Assembly (NCBI RefSeq): GCF_009372235.1
Contig: NZ_SULL01000006.1
Span: 62,001-126,000 of the forward strand
Direction: 5' to 3'
Length of the DNA stretch: 64,000 nt
Source: Dickeya oryzae
GTDB lineage: Bacteria > Pseudomonadota > Gammaproteobacteria > Enterobacterales > Enterobacteriaceae
In this document: positions 55,013-62,268 of the stretch, piece by piece
Numbering within the stretch: position 1 is the stretch's first letter
Layout of the letters: each line of letters opens with the position of its first letter
Translations under genes and position numbers: made by a program
The notes under the pieces: model-generated
Databases searched by the model: none
What the model saw: only the letters and a program-made list of their open reading frames with translations
What the model was told of the DNA's origin: nothing

Positions 55013-55627
55013 CTACCAGTGCCAGTGATGAGAAGGCGTGATGATTTCCGGCAGCGGCACGTCCCAGCTTGCTACCGGTAACGCCTCTACCTGCTGGCAA
55101 TCATGCGCCAGTCCGATAGGATAAGGGCCGCGCGACTGCCAGTGTTGCAACGTGCGGTCATAAAACCCACCGCCCATCCCCAACCGCTGCCCGGTGGCAT
55201 CGAACGCCACCAGCGGCGTCAACAGCACATCGAGTTGCTCAACCGGCAATACGTCGCGCACATCCAACTGCGGTTCCTGAATCTTCAGCCGATTCCACAC
55301 CAGTACCGTATCCGGCGCATAACGTAAAAACAGCAGATGCCCGCAACAAAAAGGGTGCAGCACCGGCAGATAGACCTGTTTTTGGTGCTGCCAGAGTGCG
55401 GCTATCAACGGTTGGGTATTCAGCTCGCCGTCAAACGACAAAAACACCGCGACGCGTTTGGCACCGACCAGACGCGGATTCGTCATCACCCGCTCAGCGG
55501 CCTGCTGGGCAAAGGTGGCTTGCTGCAAAGGCGTTAACGCACGACGACGCTGGCGAACCTGCTGACGAATATGCTGGCGTAACGAGGTAATACAAGAGAG
55601 ATCGGAAGACGCACTGGCTAGGTTCAT
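55013..55627 (-). CDS. ygfA: 5-formyltetrahydrofolate cyclo-ligase family protein
   Basis: 204-aa enzyme that converts 5-formyltetrahydrofolate to 5,10-methenyltetrahydrofolate with ATP. Motifs: RQQVRQRRRALTPLQQ, the folate-binding VAVFLSFDGELNT, and the glycine-rich RLGMGGGFYDRTL near the C-terminus. The N-terminus is about 20 residues longer than in E. coli and has no clear ribosome site; no other ATG is near. It lies downstream of the 6S RNA gene, as in E. coli, where the two are co-transcribed. Confidence 0.94.
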   Translation of the reverse strand: MNLASASSDLSCITSLRQHIRQQVRQRRRALTPLQQATFAQQAAERVMTNPRLVGAKRVAVFLSFDGELNTQPLIAALWQHQKQVYLPVLHPFCCGHLLFLRYAPDTVLVWNRLKIQEPQLDVRDVLPVEQLDVLLTPLVAFDATGQRLGMGGGFYDRTLQHWQSRGPYPIGLAHDCQQVEALPVASWDVPLPEIITPSHHWHW

Positions 55628-55668
55628 GCGCAGTCACTGCCATGCCATTAACAGGGGATAAACGAGAG

Positions 55669-55851
55669 GGAATCTCCGAGATGCCGCCGCAGGCTGTAAC
55701 CCTTGAACCCTTGGTTCAAGGTGAACGCAACGTCGCAATCTTAAGGCTTCTCGGCCGAACCGAGCGTGCTCACCAACTACGGATCGTTACATTCTGTTGG
55801 TTGAAATATCGGCTCAGGGGACTTGCCCGCTGGCGAACATCTCAGAGAAAT
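55669..55851 (-). ncRNA. ssrS: 6S RNA
   Basis: About 183 nt matching E. coli 6S RNA on the minus strand: the 5' end ATTTCTCTGAGATGTTCGCC, the GGGCAAGTCCCCTGAGCCGATATTTCA region, the closing stem with CCTTGAACCAAGGGTTCAAGG and the 3' end GGCATCTCGGAGATTCC. The molecule folds into a long hairpin mimicking an open promoter and binds sigma-70 RNA polymerase in stationary phase. It stands between zapA and ygfA as in E. coli. The ends are estimated from homology. Confidence 0.96.
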
Positions 55852-55933
55852 TTTGTTCTTTCAAAGCTACCTTATCACGTCTGGTAGCGATGTGTTACCC
55901 AAAAAAATCGGACTTTTGTCAAAACGAGACACG

Positions 55934-56263
55934 CTACTCAAATTGCGCGCCCTGACGTTCAGTAATTCGCCCTTGCTCCAGCAAGGCCTGCTCAATCGTC
56001 TGCTGCAACATGCGAATACGCTGTTCCATATTCGCGGCATAGTCACGGGTTTTCAGCCGTTCCTGCGCCAGCTCATGACACACGTTAAGCGCAGCAATAA
56101 ACACCAGTTGCTCGGTGTTCGTCACCCGGGTACGCACCTTGAGGTCCTGCAACCGCTGGTTAAGATCCTCCGCAGCCTGATTCAGCGCATCCTGCTGTTC
56201 TGGCGGACAATTAACTCTTAACGAACGGCCAAAAATCTGAATATCTACCGGTTGTGCAGACAT
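55934..56263 (-). CDS. zapA: Cell division protein ZapA
   Basis: 109-aa FtsZ-ring stabiliser that cross-links FtsZ filaments. The N-terminal FtsZ-binding head ([22 protein letters not shown]) is followed by a long coiled coil (about 40-100). It matches E. coli ZapA in length. It is divergent from ygfB and is followed by ssrS and ygfA. Confidence 0.96.
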   Translation of the reverse strand: MSAQPVDIQIFGRSLRVNCPPEQQDALNQAAEDLNQRLQDLKVRTRVTNTEQLVFIAALNVCHELAQERLKTRDYAANMEQRIRMLQQTIEQALLEQGRITERQGAQFE

Positions 56264-56478
56264 GTCACCTTCCTGCCTTATTTCGTTTCACGCCCGCATG
56301 AGGGACATCCGCTGCGCGGCCCGTGACGGGGCCTTGAAAAAGCGGGCGCTACTATATATATCCAAAATAGAAGATACAAGCCCTTTATTATACCCATAAG
56401 ATTGTCAGTGGCAGAGGCGTTGCTCAAAACGAAAGCCCGTTGTCCTGCCGCTTGAATCCATTGGGTATACGTCTGCTG

Positions 56479-56520
56479 ACGGAGCTTGCTGGTATAGCAA
56501 CGGAGCTTGGTGGTAGCATA
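56479..56520. repeat. 21-bp tandem duplication
   Basis: Two units of 21 bp start at 56479 and 56500, sharing ACGGAGCTTG(C/G)TGGTA and a final AGCA/CATA. They lie in the zapA-ygfB divergent gap, 34 bases before ygfB. Confidence 0.7.
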
Positions 56521-56553
56521 ACACGAACGACCTGCCAACGACGATGAATGCTC

Positions 56554-57138
56554 ATGTCTATACAGAATACACTCCCCGGTTACGATGCTATCGACCAGCT
56601 TTTGCACCAGCATCAGGTTGCCCTGACCGCCGCCGAAATGCACGGCCTGTTAAGCGGCATGCTGTGTGGCGGCAACCACGATGACAGCTGGAAAACACTG
56701 ACATTTGAATTGACTAACGACGGTATGGCTTTCCCGCAAACGCTGGCCCAGCCGTTACAGCAATTGTATCAGGTGACCCGCGATACGCTGGAAGACGACG
56801 GTTTCATGTTCCAGTTGTACCTGCCGGACGACACGCAGGAAGACGTTAGCGTCTTTGACCGCGCCGATGCACTGGCGGGCTGGGTCAACCATTTCCTGCT
56901 CGGTCTTGGTGTTGTCCAGCCCCGTCTTAGCAAAGCGCAGGGGGAACTCAAAGAAGCGATTGATGACCTGCGTAATATCGCCCAGCTCGGTTACGACGAA
57001 GATGAAGACAAGGACGAACTGGAGCAGTCGCTGGAAGAAGTGATCGAATACGTGCGGGTGGCGGCCATCATGTGTCATAACGAATTCACCCGCCCGGTAC
57101 GCACAGTGCCGGAGCAAAAAAAACCGACGCTGCATTAA
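56554..57138 (+). CDS. ygfB: YgfB/YecA (UPF0149) family protein
   Basis: 194-aa cytoplasmic helical protein. It shares with E. coli YgfB the start [52 protein letters not shown] and the end QKPTLH. In Pseudomonas YgfB represses an autolysis gene; in enterobacteria its function is unclear. The start at 56554 was chosen by homology over an ATG two codons upstream. It begins the ygfB-pepP-ubiH-ubiI operon. Confidence 0.94.
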   Translation: MSIQNTLPGYDAIDQLLHQHQVALTAAEMHGLLSGMLCGGNHDDSWKTLTFELTNDGMAFPQTLAQPLQQLYQVTRDTLEDDGFMFQLYLPDDTQEDVSVFDRADALAGWVNHFLLGLGVVQPRLSKAQGELKEAIDDLRNIAQLGYDEDEDKDELEQSLEEVIEYVRVAAIMCHNEFTRPVRTVPEQKKPTLH

Positions 57139-57176
57139 TACACAGGCTGCATTGATGCCCTTTTCAGGAGCAGGTA

Positions 57177-58505
57177 ATGAATTCACAAGAATACCTTCGC
57201 CGTCGTCTGGCTCTGCTGGACAAAATGGCACCCGGCAGCGCGGCGATCCTGTTCGCTGCGCCAGAAGCTCAGCGTAACGCGGACAGCGACTATCCGTACC
57301 GCCAGAACAGCGACTTCTGGTATTTCACCGGCTTCAATGAGCCGGAAGCCGCGCTTTTACTGATTAAAAGCGATGAAAATCATCACCATACCGTATTGTT
57401 CAACCGGGTACGTGATGTCACCGCTGAAATCTGGTTTGGTCGTCGTCTTGGTCAGGAAGCCGCCCCCGCCAAACTGGGCGTGGACCGGGCTCTGCCATTT
57501 AACGAAATCGGCGAACAACTGCACTTGTTGCTCAATGGCCTGGACGTGGTCTACCACGCGCAGGGCGAATACGCCCACGCCGATAAACTGGTGTTCGCCG
57601 CGCTCGAGACGTTGCGTACCGGCGGTAAACGCAAAGGCTTTAACGCACCGGCAACCCTGACGGACTGGCGTCCGTGGGTACACGAAATGCGTCTGTTCAA
57701 GTCTCCGGCGGAAATCGACATCCTGCGCCGCGCAGGGGAAATCAGCGCACTGGCCCACACCCGTGCGATGGAAAAATGCCGCCCCGGTATGTTCGAATAT
57801 CAGTTGGAAGGCGAAATCCACCACGAGTTCAACCGCCACGGCGCGCGTTACCCGTCTTATAACACCATTGTCGGCAGCGGCGAGAACGCCTGTATCCTGC
57901 ATTACACCGAAAATGAAAGCCAGATGCGCGACGGCGACCTGGTGTTGATCGACGCCGGGTGTGAGTACCAGGGCTACGCGGGTGACATCACTCGCACGTT
58001 CCCGGTCAACGGCAAATTCAGCCCGGCACAACGCGCTATTTACGATATCGTGCTGGAGTCTGAGGTGCGTGCGATAGAGATGTTCGCGCCGGGCCGCAGC
58101 ATCCGCGAAGTCAATGAAGAAGTGGTGCGTATCATGCTGCGCGGCCTGATTAAACTCGGCATCCTGCATGGCGATGTCGATACACTGTTCGCGGAACAGG
58201 CCCACCGTCAGTTCTTCATGCACGGCCTGAGCCATTGGCTGGGTATGGACGTCCATGACGTCGGCGATTACGGCACCGCCGATCGCGGCCGGACGCTGGA
58301 GCCGGGTATGGTGCTAACGGTAGAGCCGGGTCTGTATATCGCACCGGACGCCGATGTACCTGCGGCCTATCGCGGCATCGGTATCCGAATCGAAGACGAC
58401 ATCGTGATCACCACCACCGGCAATGAAGTGCTGACCAGCGGCGTCGTCAAAGACCCCGATGCGATCGAAGCTCTGATGGCAAGGGCGGCAGGACGCGTTT
58501 CATGA
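57177..58505 (+). CDS. pepP: Xaa-Pro aminopeptidase P
   Basis: 442-aa manganese aminopeptidase that removes N-terminal residues before proline. The N-terminal domain has YRQNSDFWYFTGFNEPEA. The pita-bread catalytic domain shows its metal ligands in LIDAGCEYQGYAGDITRTFP, the histidine in GLSHWLGMDVHDVG, and glutamates in VLTVEPGLYI and GIRIEDDIVIT. One residue longer than E. coli PepP. It overlaps ubiH by 4 bases. Confidence 0.97.
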   Translation: MNSQEYLRRRLALLDKMAPGSAAILFAAPEAQRNADSDYPYRQNSDFWYFTGFNEPEAALLLIKSDENHHHTVLFNRVRDVTAEIWFGRRLGQEAAPAKLGVDRALPFNEIGEQLHLLLNGLDVVYHAQGEYAHADKLVFAALETLRTGGKRKGFNAPATLTDWRPWVHEMRLFKSPAEIDILRRAGEISALAHTRAMEKCRPGMFEYQLEGEIHHEFNRHGARYPSYNTIVGSGENACILHYTENESQMRDGDLVLIDAGCEYQGYAGDITRTFPVNGKFSPAQRAIYDIVLESEVRAIEMFAPGRSIREVNEEVVRIMLRGLIKLGILHGDVDTLFAEQAHRQFFMHGLSHWLGMDVHDVGDYGTADRGRTLEPGMVLTVEPGLYIAPDADVPAAYRGIGIRIEDDIVITTTGNEVLTSGVVKDPDAIEALMARAAGRVS

Positions 58506-59680
58506 CCATCATGATTGTCGGCGGTGGCATGGCTGGCGCGACACTGGCGCTGGCTATCTCCCATCTGTCTGGCGGGAAACTTGCGGTCGATCTGGTCGAA
58601 ACCCGCTCGCCAGAGGAAAGCCAACATCCCGGTTTTGACGCTCGCGCCATCGCACTGGCGCAGGGCACCAGTATGCAACTGGATGCCATTGGCGTCTGGC
58701 AAACGCTGTCGCCGGTCGCGACGCCTATCACCCATATACATGTTAGCGATCGGGGCCATGCGGGCCGGGTACAATTGCAGGCAGGTGATTACCGGGTCCC
58801 CGCGTTAGGTCATGTGGTCGAATTGCACGATGTCGGCAAGCGCCTGTTCGCGTTATTACAGCATGCGCCAGGCGTGCGGTTACATTGCCCGGCCACGGTG
58901 GTCAGCCTGCAGCGGGAGACGGATAGCGCCTCGCTGCTGCTGGACAACGGCACGCGCCTTGAAGGGCAGTTACTGGTGGCGGCCGACGGTTCACGTTCCC
59001 AGCTGGCACAACATGCGGGGATCCAGTGGCAACACACGCCGTATGAACAGGTGGCGATCATCGCGAATGTCGTTACCGCGCAAGCGCATCAGGGCCGCGC
59101 CTATGAGCGCTTTACCGAACACGGCCCACTGGCACTACTGCCAATGAGTCGGGGTCGCAGCTCGCTGGTGTGGTGCCATCCCTTATCGCAGCAGGCTGAA
59201 GTCGATAGCTGGAGCGATGAGCAATTCCGCCAGCGGTTACAGCGGGCGTTCGGCTGGCGGCTCGGTGCCATCACCCACGTCGGTGAGCGCCATAGCTATC
59301 CGCTGGCGCTGTCGACCGCCAGTCGGCATATCAGCCATCGGCTGGCGCTGGTGGGTAATGCGGCACAAACCCTGCACCCCATTGCCGGACAAGGATTCAA
59401 CCTTGGCCTGCGCGACGTGATGACCCTGGCGGAAACCCTGGTAGCAGCCGCCGCACAAGGTGAGGATCCGGGCAGTCAGGCCGTACTACAACGCTATCAA
59501 CGCCGCCGTGAGCCGGATCAGCACACCACCGTCGCCCTGACGGATGGGCTGGTGCGCGTCTTCTCCAACTCTCTGTTCGCGATGGAAGTTGGGCGGAATC
59601 TGGGGCTGATGGCCATGAACAGCTTGCCGCTGCTGCGTGACGTACTGGCGCGGCGTACATTGGGCTGGGTAGAACGTTAA
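58502..59680 (+). CDS. ubiH: 2-octaprenyl-6-methoxyphenol hydroxylase
   Basis: 392-aa FAD monooxygenase of ubiquinone synthesis (hydroxylation at ring C-1). FAD motifs: IVGGGMAGATLALAIS at the N-terminus, the central DGSRSQLAQHAGI (DG motif) and LVGNAAQTLHPIAGQGFNLGLRD (GD-type motif, here with Gly-Asn). It is coupled to pepP by an ATGA overlap and is followed by ubiI after 22 bases. It is peripheral to the inner membrane in the Ubi complex. Confidence 0.96.
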   Translation: MTIMIVGGGMAGATLALAISHLSGGKLAVDLVETRSPEESQHPGFDARAIALAQGTSMQLDAIGVWQTLSPVATPITHIHVSDRGHAGRVQLQAGDYRVPALGHVVELHDVGKRLFALLQHAPGVRLHCPATVVSLQRETDSASLLLDNGTRLEGQLLVAADGSRSQLAQHAGIQWQHTPYEQVAIIANVVTAQAHQGRAYERFTEHGPLALLPMSRGRSSLVWCHPLSQQAEVDSWSDEQFRQRLQRAFGWRLGAITHVGERHSYPLALSTASRHISHRLALVGNAAQTLHPIAGQGFNLGLRDVMTLAETLVAAAAQGEDPGSQAVLQRYQRRREPDQHTTVALTDGLVRVFSNSLFAMEVGRNLGLMAMNSLPLLRDVLARRTLGWVER

Positions 59681-59702
59681 TACAGACAGGAATTCATGCT
59701 CT

Positions 59703-60914
59703 ATGCAATCATTTGATGTGGTTATCGCGGGTGGAGGCATGGTCGGACTGGCGCTGGCCTGCGGCCTGCAAGGTAGCGGCCTGAGCGTCGCAGTGCTGGA
59801 TAAGCAGGCCGCCACCGAACCGTCGGTCAACGGCCCACACGCCCTTCGCGTATCCGCCATCAATGCCGCCAGTGAAGCGTTACTGCGCAAGCTCAACGTC
59901 TGGCCGGGGATTGCCGCACAGCGACTCAGCCCTTACAACGACATGTATGTCTGGGATAAAGACAGCTTCGGTAATATTCGTTTTTGCGGCGAGGAGTTCG
60001 GTTTTTCCCACCTCGGCCACATTATCGAAAACGAGGTTATCCAGTGGGCGTTGTGGCAACAGGCGGCCCAGTCGCGGGATATCACTCTCATGGCTCCTGC
60101 CACATTGCGTCAGGTCGCCTGGGGTGAGAACGAAGCCTTTATTACGCTGGAAGACGGCGGCATGCTCACCGCCCGGCTGGTTGTCGGTGCCGACGGCGCA
60201 CACTCCTGGCTGCGCCAACACGCCGACATTCCGCTGACGTTTTGGGATTACGGCCACCATGCGCTAGTCGCCAATATCCGCACGGAACAGCCGCATAACG
60301 CGATTGCCAGCCAGGTGTTCCACGGTGAGGGTATTCTGGCGTTTCTGCCGCTGAGCGATCCACATCTGAGTTCCATCGTCTGGTCGCTGCCGCCAGAGCG
60401 TGCTCAGCACCTGCGCGAGCTGCCCGCTGATGCCTTTGCCAGACAACTGGCTATCACCTTCGATATGCGTTTGGGCTTGTGCCAGTTGGAGAGCGAGCGC
60501 CAGACCTTCCCGCTTACCGCACGTTATGCCCGCAGCTTTGCCGCCCACCGGCTGGTGCTGACGGGCGATGCCGCGCACACGATTCATCCACTGGCAGGCC
60601 AGGGCGTCAACCTCGGTTTCATGGATGTGGCGGAACTGATCGCCGAGCTGAAACGGCTACAGGCACAAGGGAAAGACATCGGTCAGCATCTGTATCTGCG
60701 GCGTTACGAGCGGCGTCGTAAGCACAGCGCCGCCATGATGCTGGCGAGTATGCAGGGCTTTCGTACCCTGTTCGCCGGTTCTCACCCGGTTGGCAGCCTG
60801 CTGCGTGATATCGGCCTGAAGCTGGCGGATACACTGCCGGGCATCAAGCCAACGCTGGTACGTCAGGCCATGGGACTTAACGACCTGCCTGAATGGCTGG
60901 ATCACGCCGGATAA
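59703..60914 (+). CDS. ubiI: 2-octaprenylphenol hydroxylase UbiI (VisC)
   Basis: 403-aa FAD monooxygenase that hydroxylates C-5 of the ubiquinone ring, a paralogue of ubiH. Motifs: VVIAGGGMVGLALACGL, GADGAHSWLRQHADI and LTGDAAHTIHPLAGQGVNLGFMD. It is the last gene of the operon. In E. coli gcvTHP come next; here an AT-rich gap and a yagU-like gene follow. Confidence 0.96.
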   Translation: MQSFDVVIAGGGMVGLALACGLQGSGLSVAVLDKQAATEPSVNGPHALRVSAINAASEALLRKLNVWPGIAAQRLSPYNDMYVWDKDSFGNIRFCGEEFGFSHLGHIIENEVIQWALWQQAAQSRDITLMAPATLRQVAWGENEAFITLEDGGMLTARLVVGADGAHSWLRQHADIPLTFWDYGHHALVANIRTEQPHNAIASQVFHGEGILAFLPLSDPHLSSIVWSLPPERAQHLRELPADAFARQLAITFDMRLGLCQLESERQTFPLTARYARSFAAHRLVLTGDAAHTIHPLAGQGVNLGFMDVAELIAELKRLQAQGKDIGQHLYLRRYERRRKHSAAMMLASMQGFRTLFAGSHPVGSLLRDIGLKLADTLPGIKPTLVRQAMGLNDLPEWLDHAG

Positions 60915-61322
60915 GCTAACAATAACCGGGCTGCGAGCATTGAGGATGGCGCAGCCCGTCGTCCAATATACCTGCCTTGTTTTCCCTTTCCCTGCGTGAT
61001 GTTTTCTTGAATGACGTTTTCTTGAATCGCGACACTCTGAATATCAGATAACGGCCACTATGAATATATTCAAAAATAAATGAAACCAATTACCTCCCAT
61101 TAATCAGACATCATTTAATTATTTTAAATTGAAATTATCCGAACCAAAGAAAAATATAATTCATTTATTGCACACTGATTTTTACGAACATCACAATCTG
61201 TTTAATACGCTATTTAATATACATTTTCGTCACAATAACCCATTGATAGTCATATCACACCAATGAGCGAATACATTTTTCATAATTAGAAAAACAATTA
61301 CCCCATCAAGGAGATAGCACGA
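60915..61322. other. AT-rich intergenic region after ubiI
   Basis: About 400 bases, strongly AT-rich from roughly 61040 to 61320, with a 15-bp direct duplication at 60997. No gene was found. The base composition differs sharply from the flanking genes and is the kind that H-NS binds. Confidence 0.5.
60997..61026. repeat. 15-bp tandem duplication
   Basis: Two units, TGATGTTTTCTTGAA and TGACGTTTTCTTGAA, stand directly adjacent in the gap after ubiI. Confidence 0.75.
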
Positions 61323-61361
61323 ATGAGTAATACTCGAATATCGAAATATAAAGGCGTATGA
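61323..61361 (+). CDS. Candidate 12-aa leader peptide
   Basis: ATG at 61323 is preceded by AAGGAGATAGCACGA, a strong ribosome site. It opens the 12-codon frame MSNTRISKYKGV, ending in TGA. The same AAGGAGAnATAGC-like site precedes the yagU-family gene 140 bases later. I do not recognise the peptide. It may be translated as a leader, or be a decayed gene start. Confidence 0.35.
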   Translation: MSNTRISKYKGV

Positions 61362-61502
61362 TTTTCACAAAGGCGATTGTAATCATTTAAAGGAAAGTGC
61401 ATCGAAACCTAATTCAGGTGTCATGGTTTATCCATGTACCAACCTGCTATGGGGTTTCATTCACTGTTCGTCTTTTCTTTTTTATTCCCAAGGAGAAATA
61501 GC

Positions 61503-62042
61503 ATGCAAGCTCGTACTGTAAAGGAAAAGATCATACTGGCGGTGCTGATTGGCATTATTGCCGGCATCATTTGCGCGATAGCCAAATTTGGCTGGGAAAT
61601 TCCTTTCCCACCCCGGACCCCAGAACGGGATCTGACCAACCCGCCCCAGCAATTACTGCAGCAGCTTGGCATGTCGTTTGATCTTTCGCATCTGACCTAT
61701 CTGTTCAATGGCAACCCGCGACCGATCATGAGTTTCATCATGCACTTCGGCTTTTCGATTACGTTTACCGTGCTTTACTGCGTAGCCGCAGAATTCTGGC
61801 CGCGCATCAAACTGTGGCAGGGTGCGTTCTACGGTCTGGTTCTGTGGGTGGTGTTCCACGTTGTACTGCTGCCGCTGTTCGGTACTGTACCTGCCCCTTG
61901 GGATCAGCCGTTCGCTGAGCACTTCTCAGAAATCTTCGGCCACATGTTCTGTTTCTGGGTAGCGGAGCTGGCGCGTCGTGACTTGCGTAACCGCATCACC
62001 CACCAGTCAGAAGATTCGCTGACGACTCAACACGCGCACTGA
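61503..62042 (+). CDS. YagU-family inner-membrane protein (DUF1440)
   Basis: 179-aa membrane protein with about four hydrophobic segments. It resembles E. coli YagU, linked to acid resistance, in IGIIAGIICAIAKFGWEIPFPPRTP, the AEFWPRIKLWQGAFYG segment, and the C-terminal SEIFGHMFCFWVAELARRDLRNRITH. It is shorter than YagU (204 aa) because a middle segment is reduced. The start MQARTV follows AAGGAGAAATAGC. Followed by a terminator. Confidence 0.9.
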   Translation: MQARTVKEKIILAVLIGIIAGIICAIAKFGWEIPFPPRTPERDLTNPPQQLLQQLGMSFDLSHLTYLFNGNPRPIMSFIMHFGFSITFTVLYCVAAEFWPRIKLWQGAFYGLVLWVVFHVVLLPLFGTVPAPWDQPFAEHFSEIFGHMFCFWVAELARRDLRNRITHQSEDSLTTQHAH

Positions 62043-62066
62043 TTTATCACTCGCATTACGGTTACC

Positions 62067-62100
62067 CGCCCCTGATGGCTATTAGGGGCGTTCTGTTTTT
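62067..62100 (+). terminator. Terminator of the yagU-like gene
   Basis: Arms CGCCCCT and AGGGGCG with a 10-base loop are followed by TTCTGTTTTT, 24 bases after the stop. Confidence 0.85.
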
Positions 62101-62268
62101 GCCTCTTACGCTCGACCGCCGTTCCGACCGCTACATTCCATTTCAGATATCACATCCGCCCTTCATGCAGACCAGGGGAACAGTTCCACCTGGTACACAA
62201 ACCTAAATAGCTTACAGTCACATCATGTCGCAGGAAGCAACATATTATTAACAATTAAGGACACCGAC

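Noticed and set aside
61397..61501. 34-codon GTG frame ending at the yagU-like ribosome site
   Set aside because: Spacing to its only ribosome-site candidate is too short and the last codons are the downstream gene's own Shine-Dalgarno.
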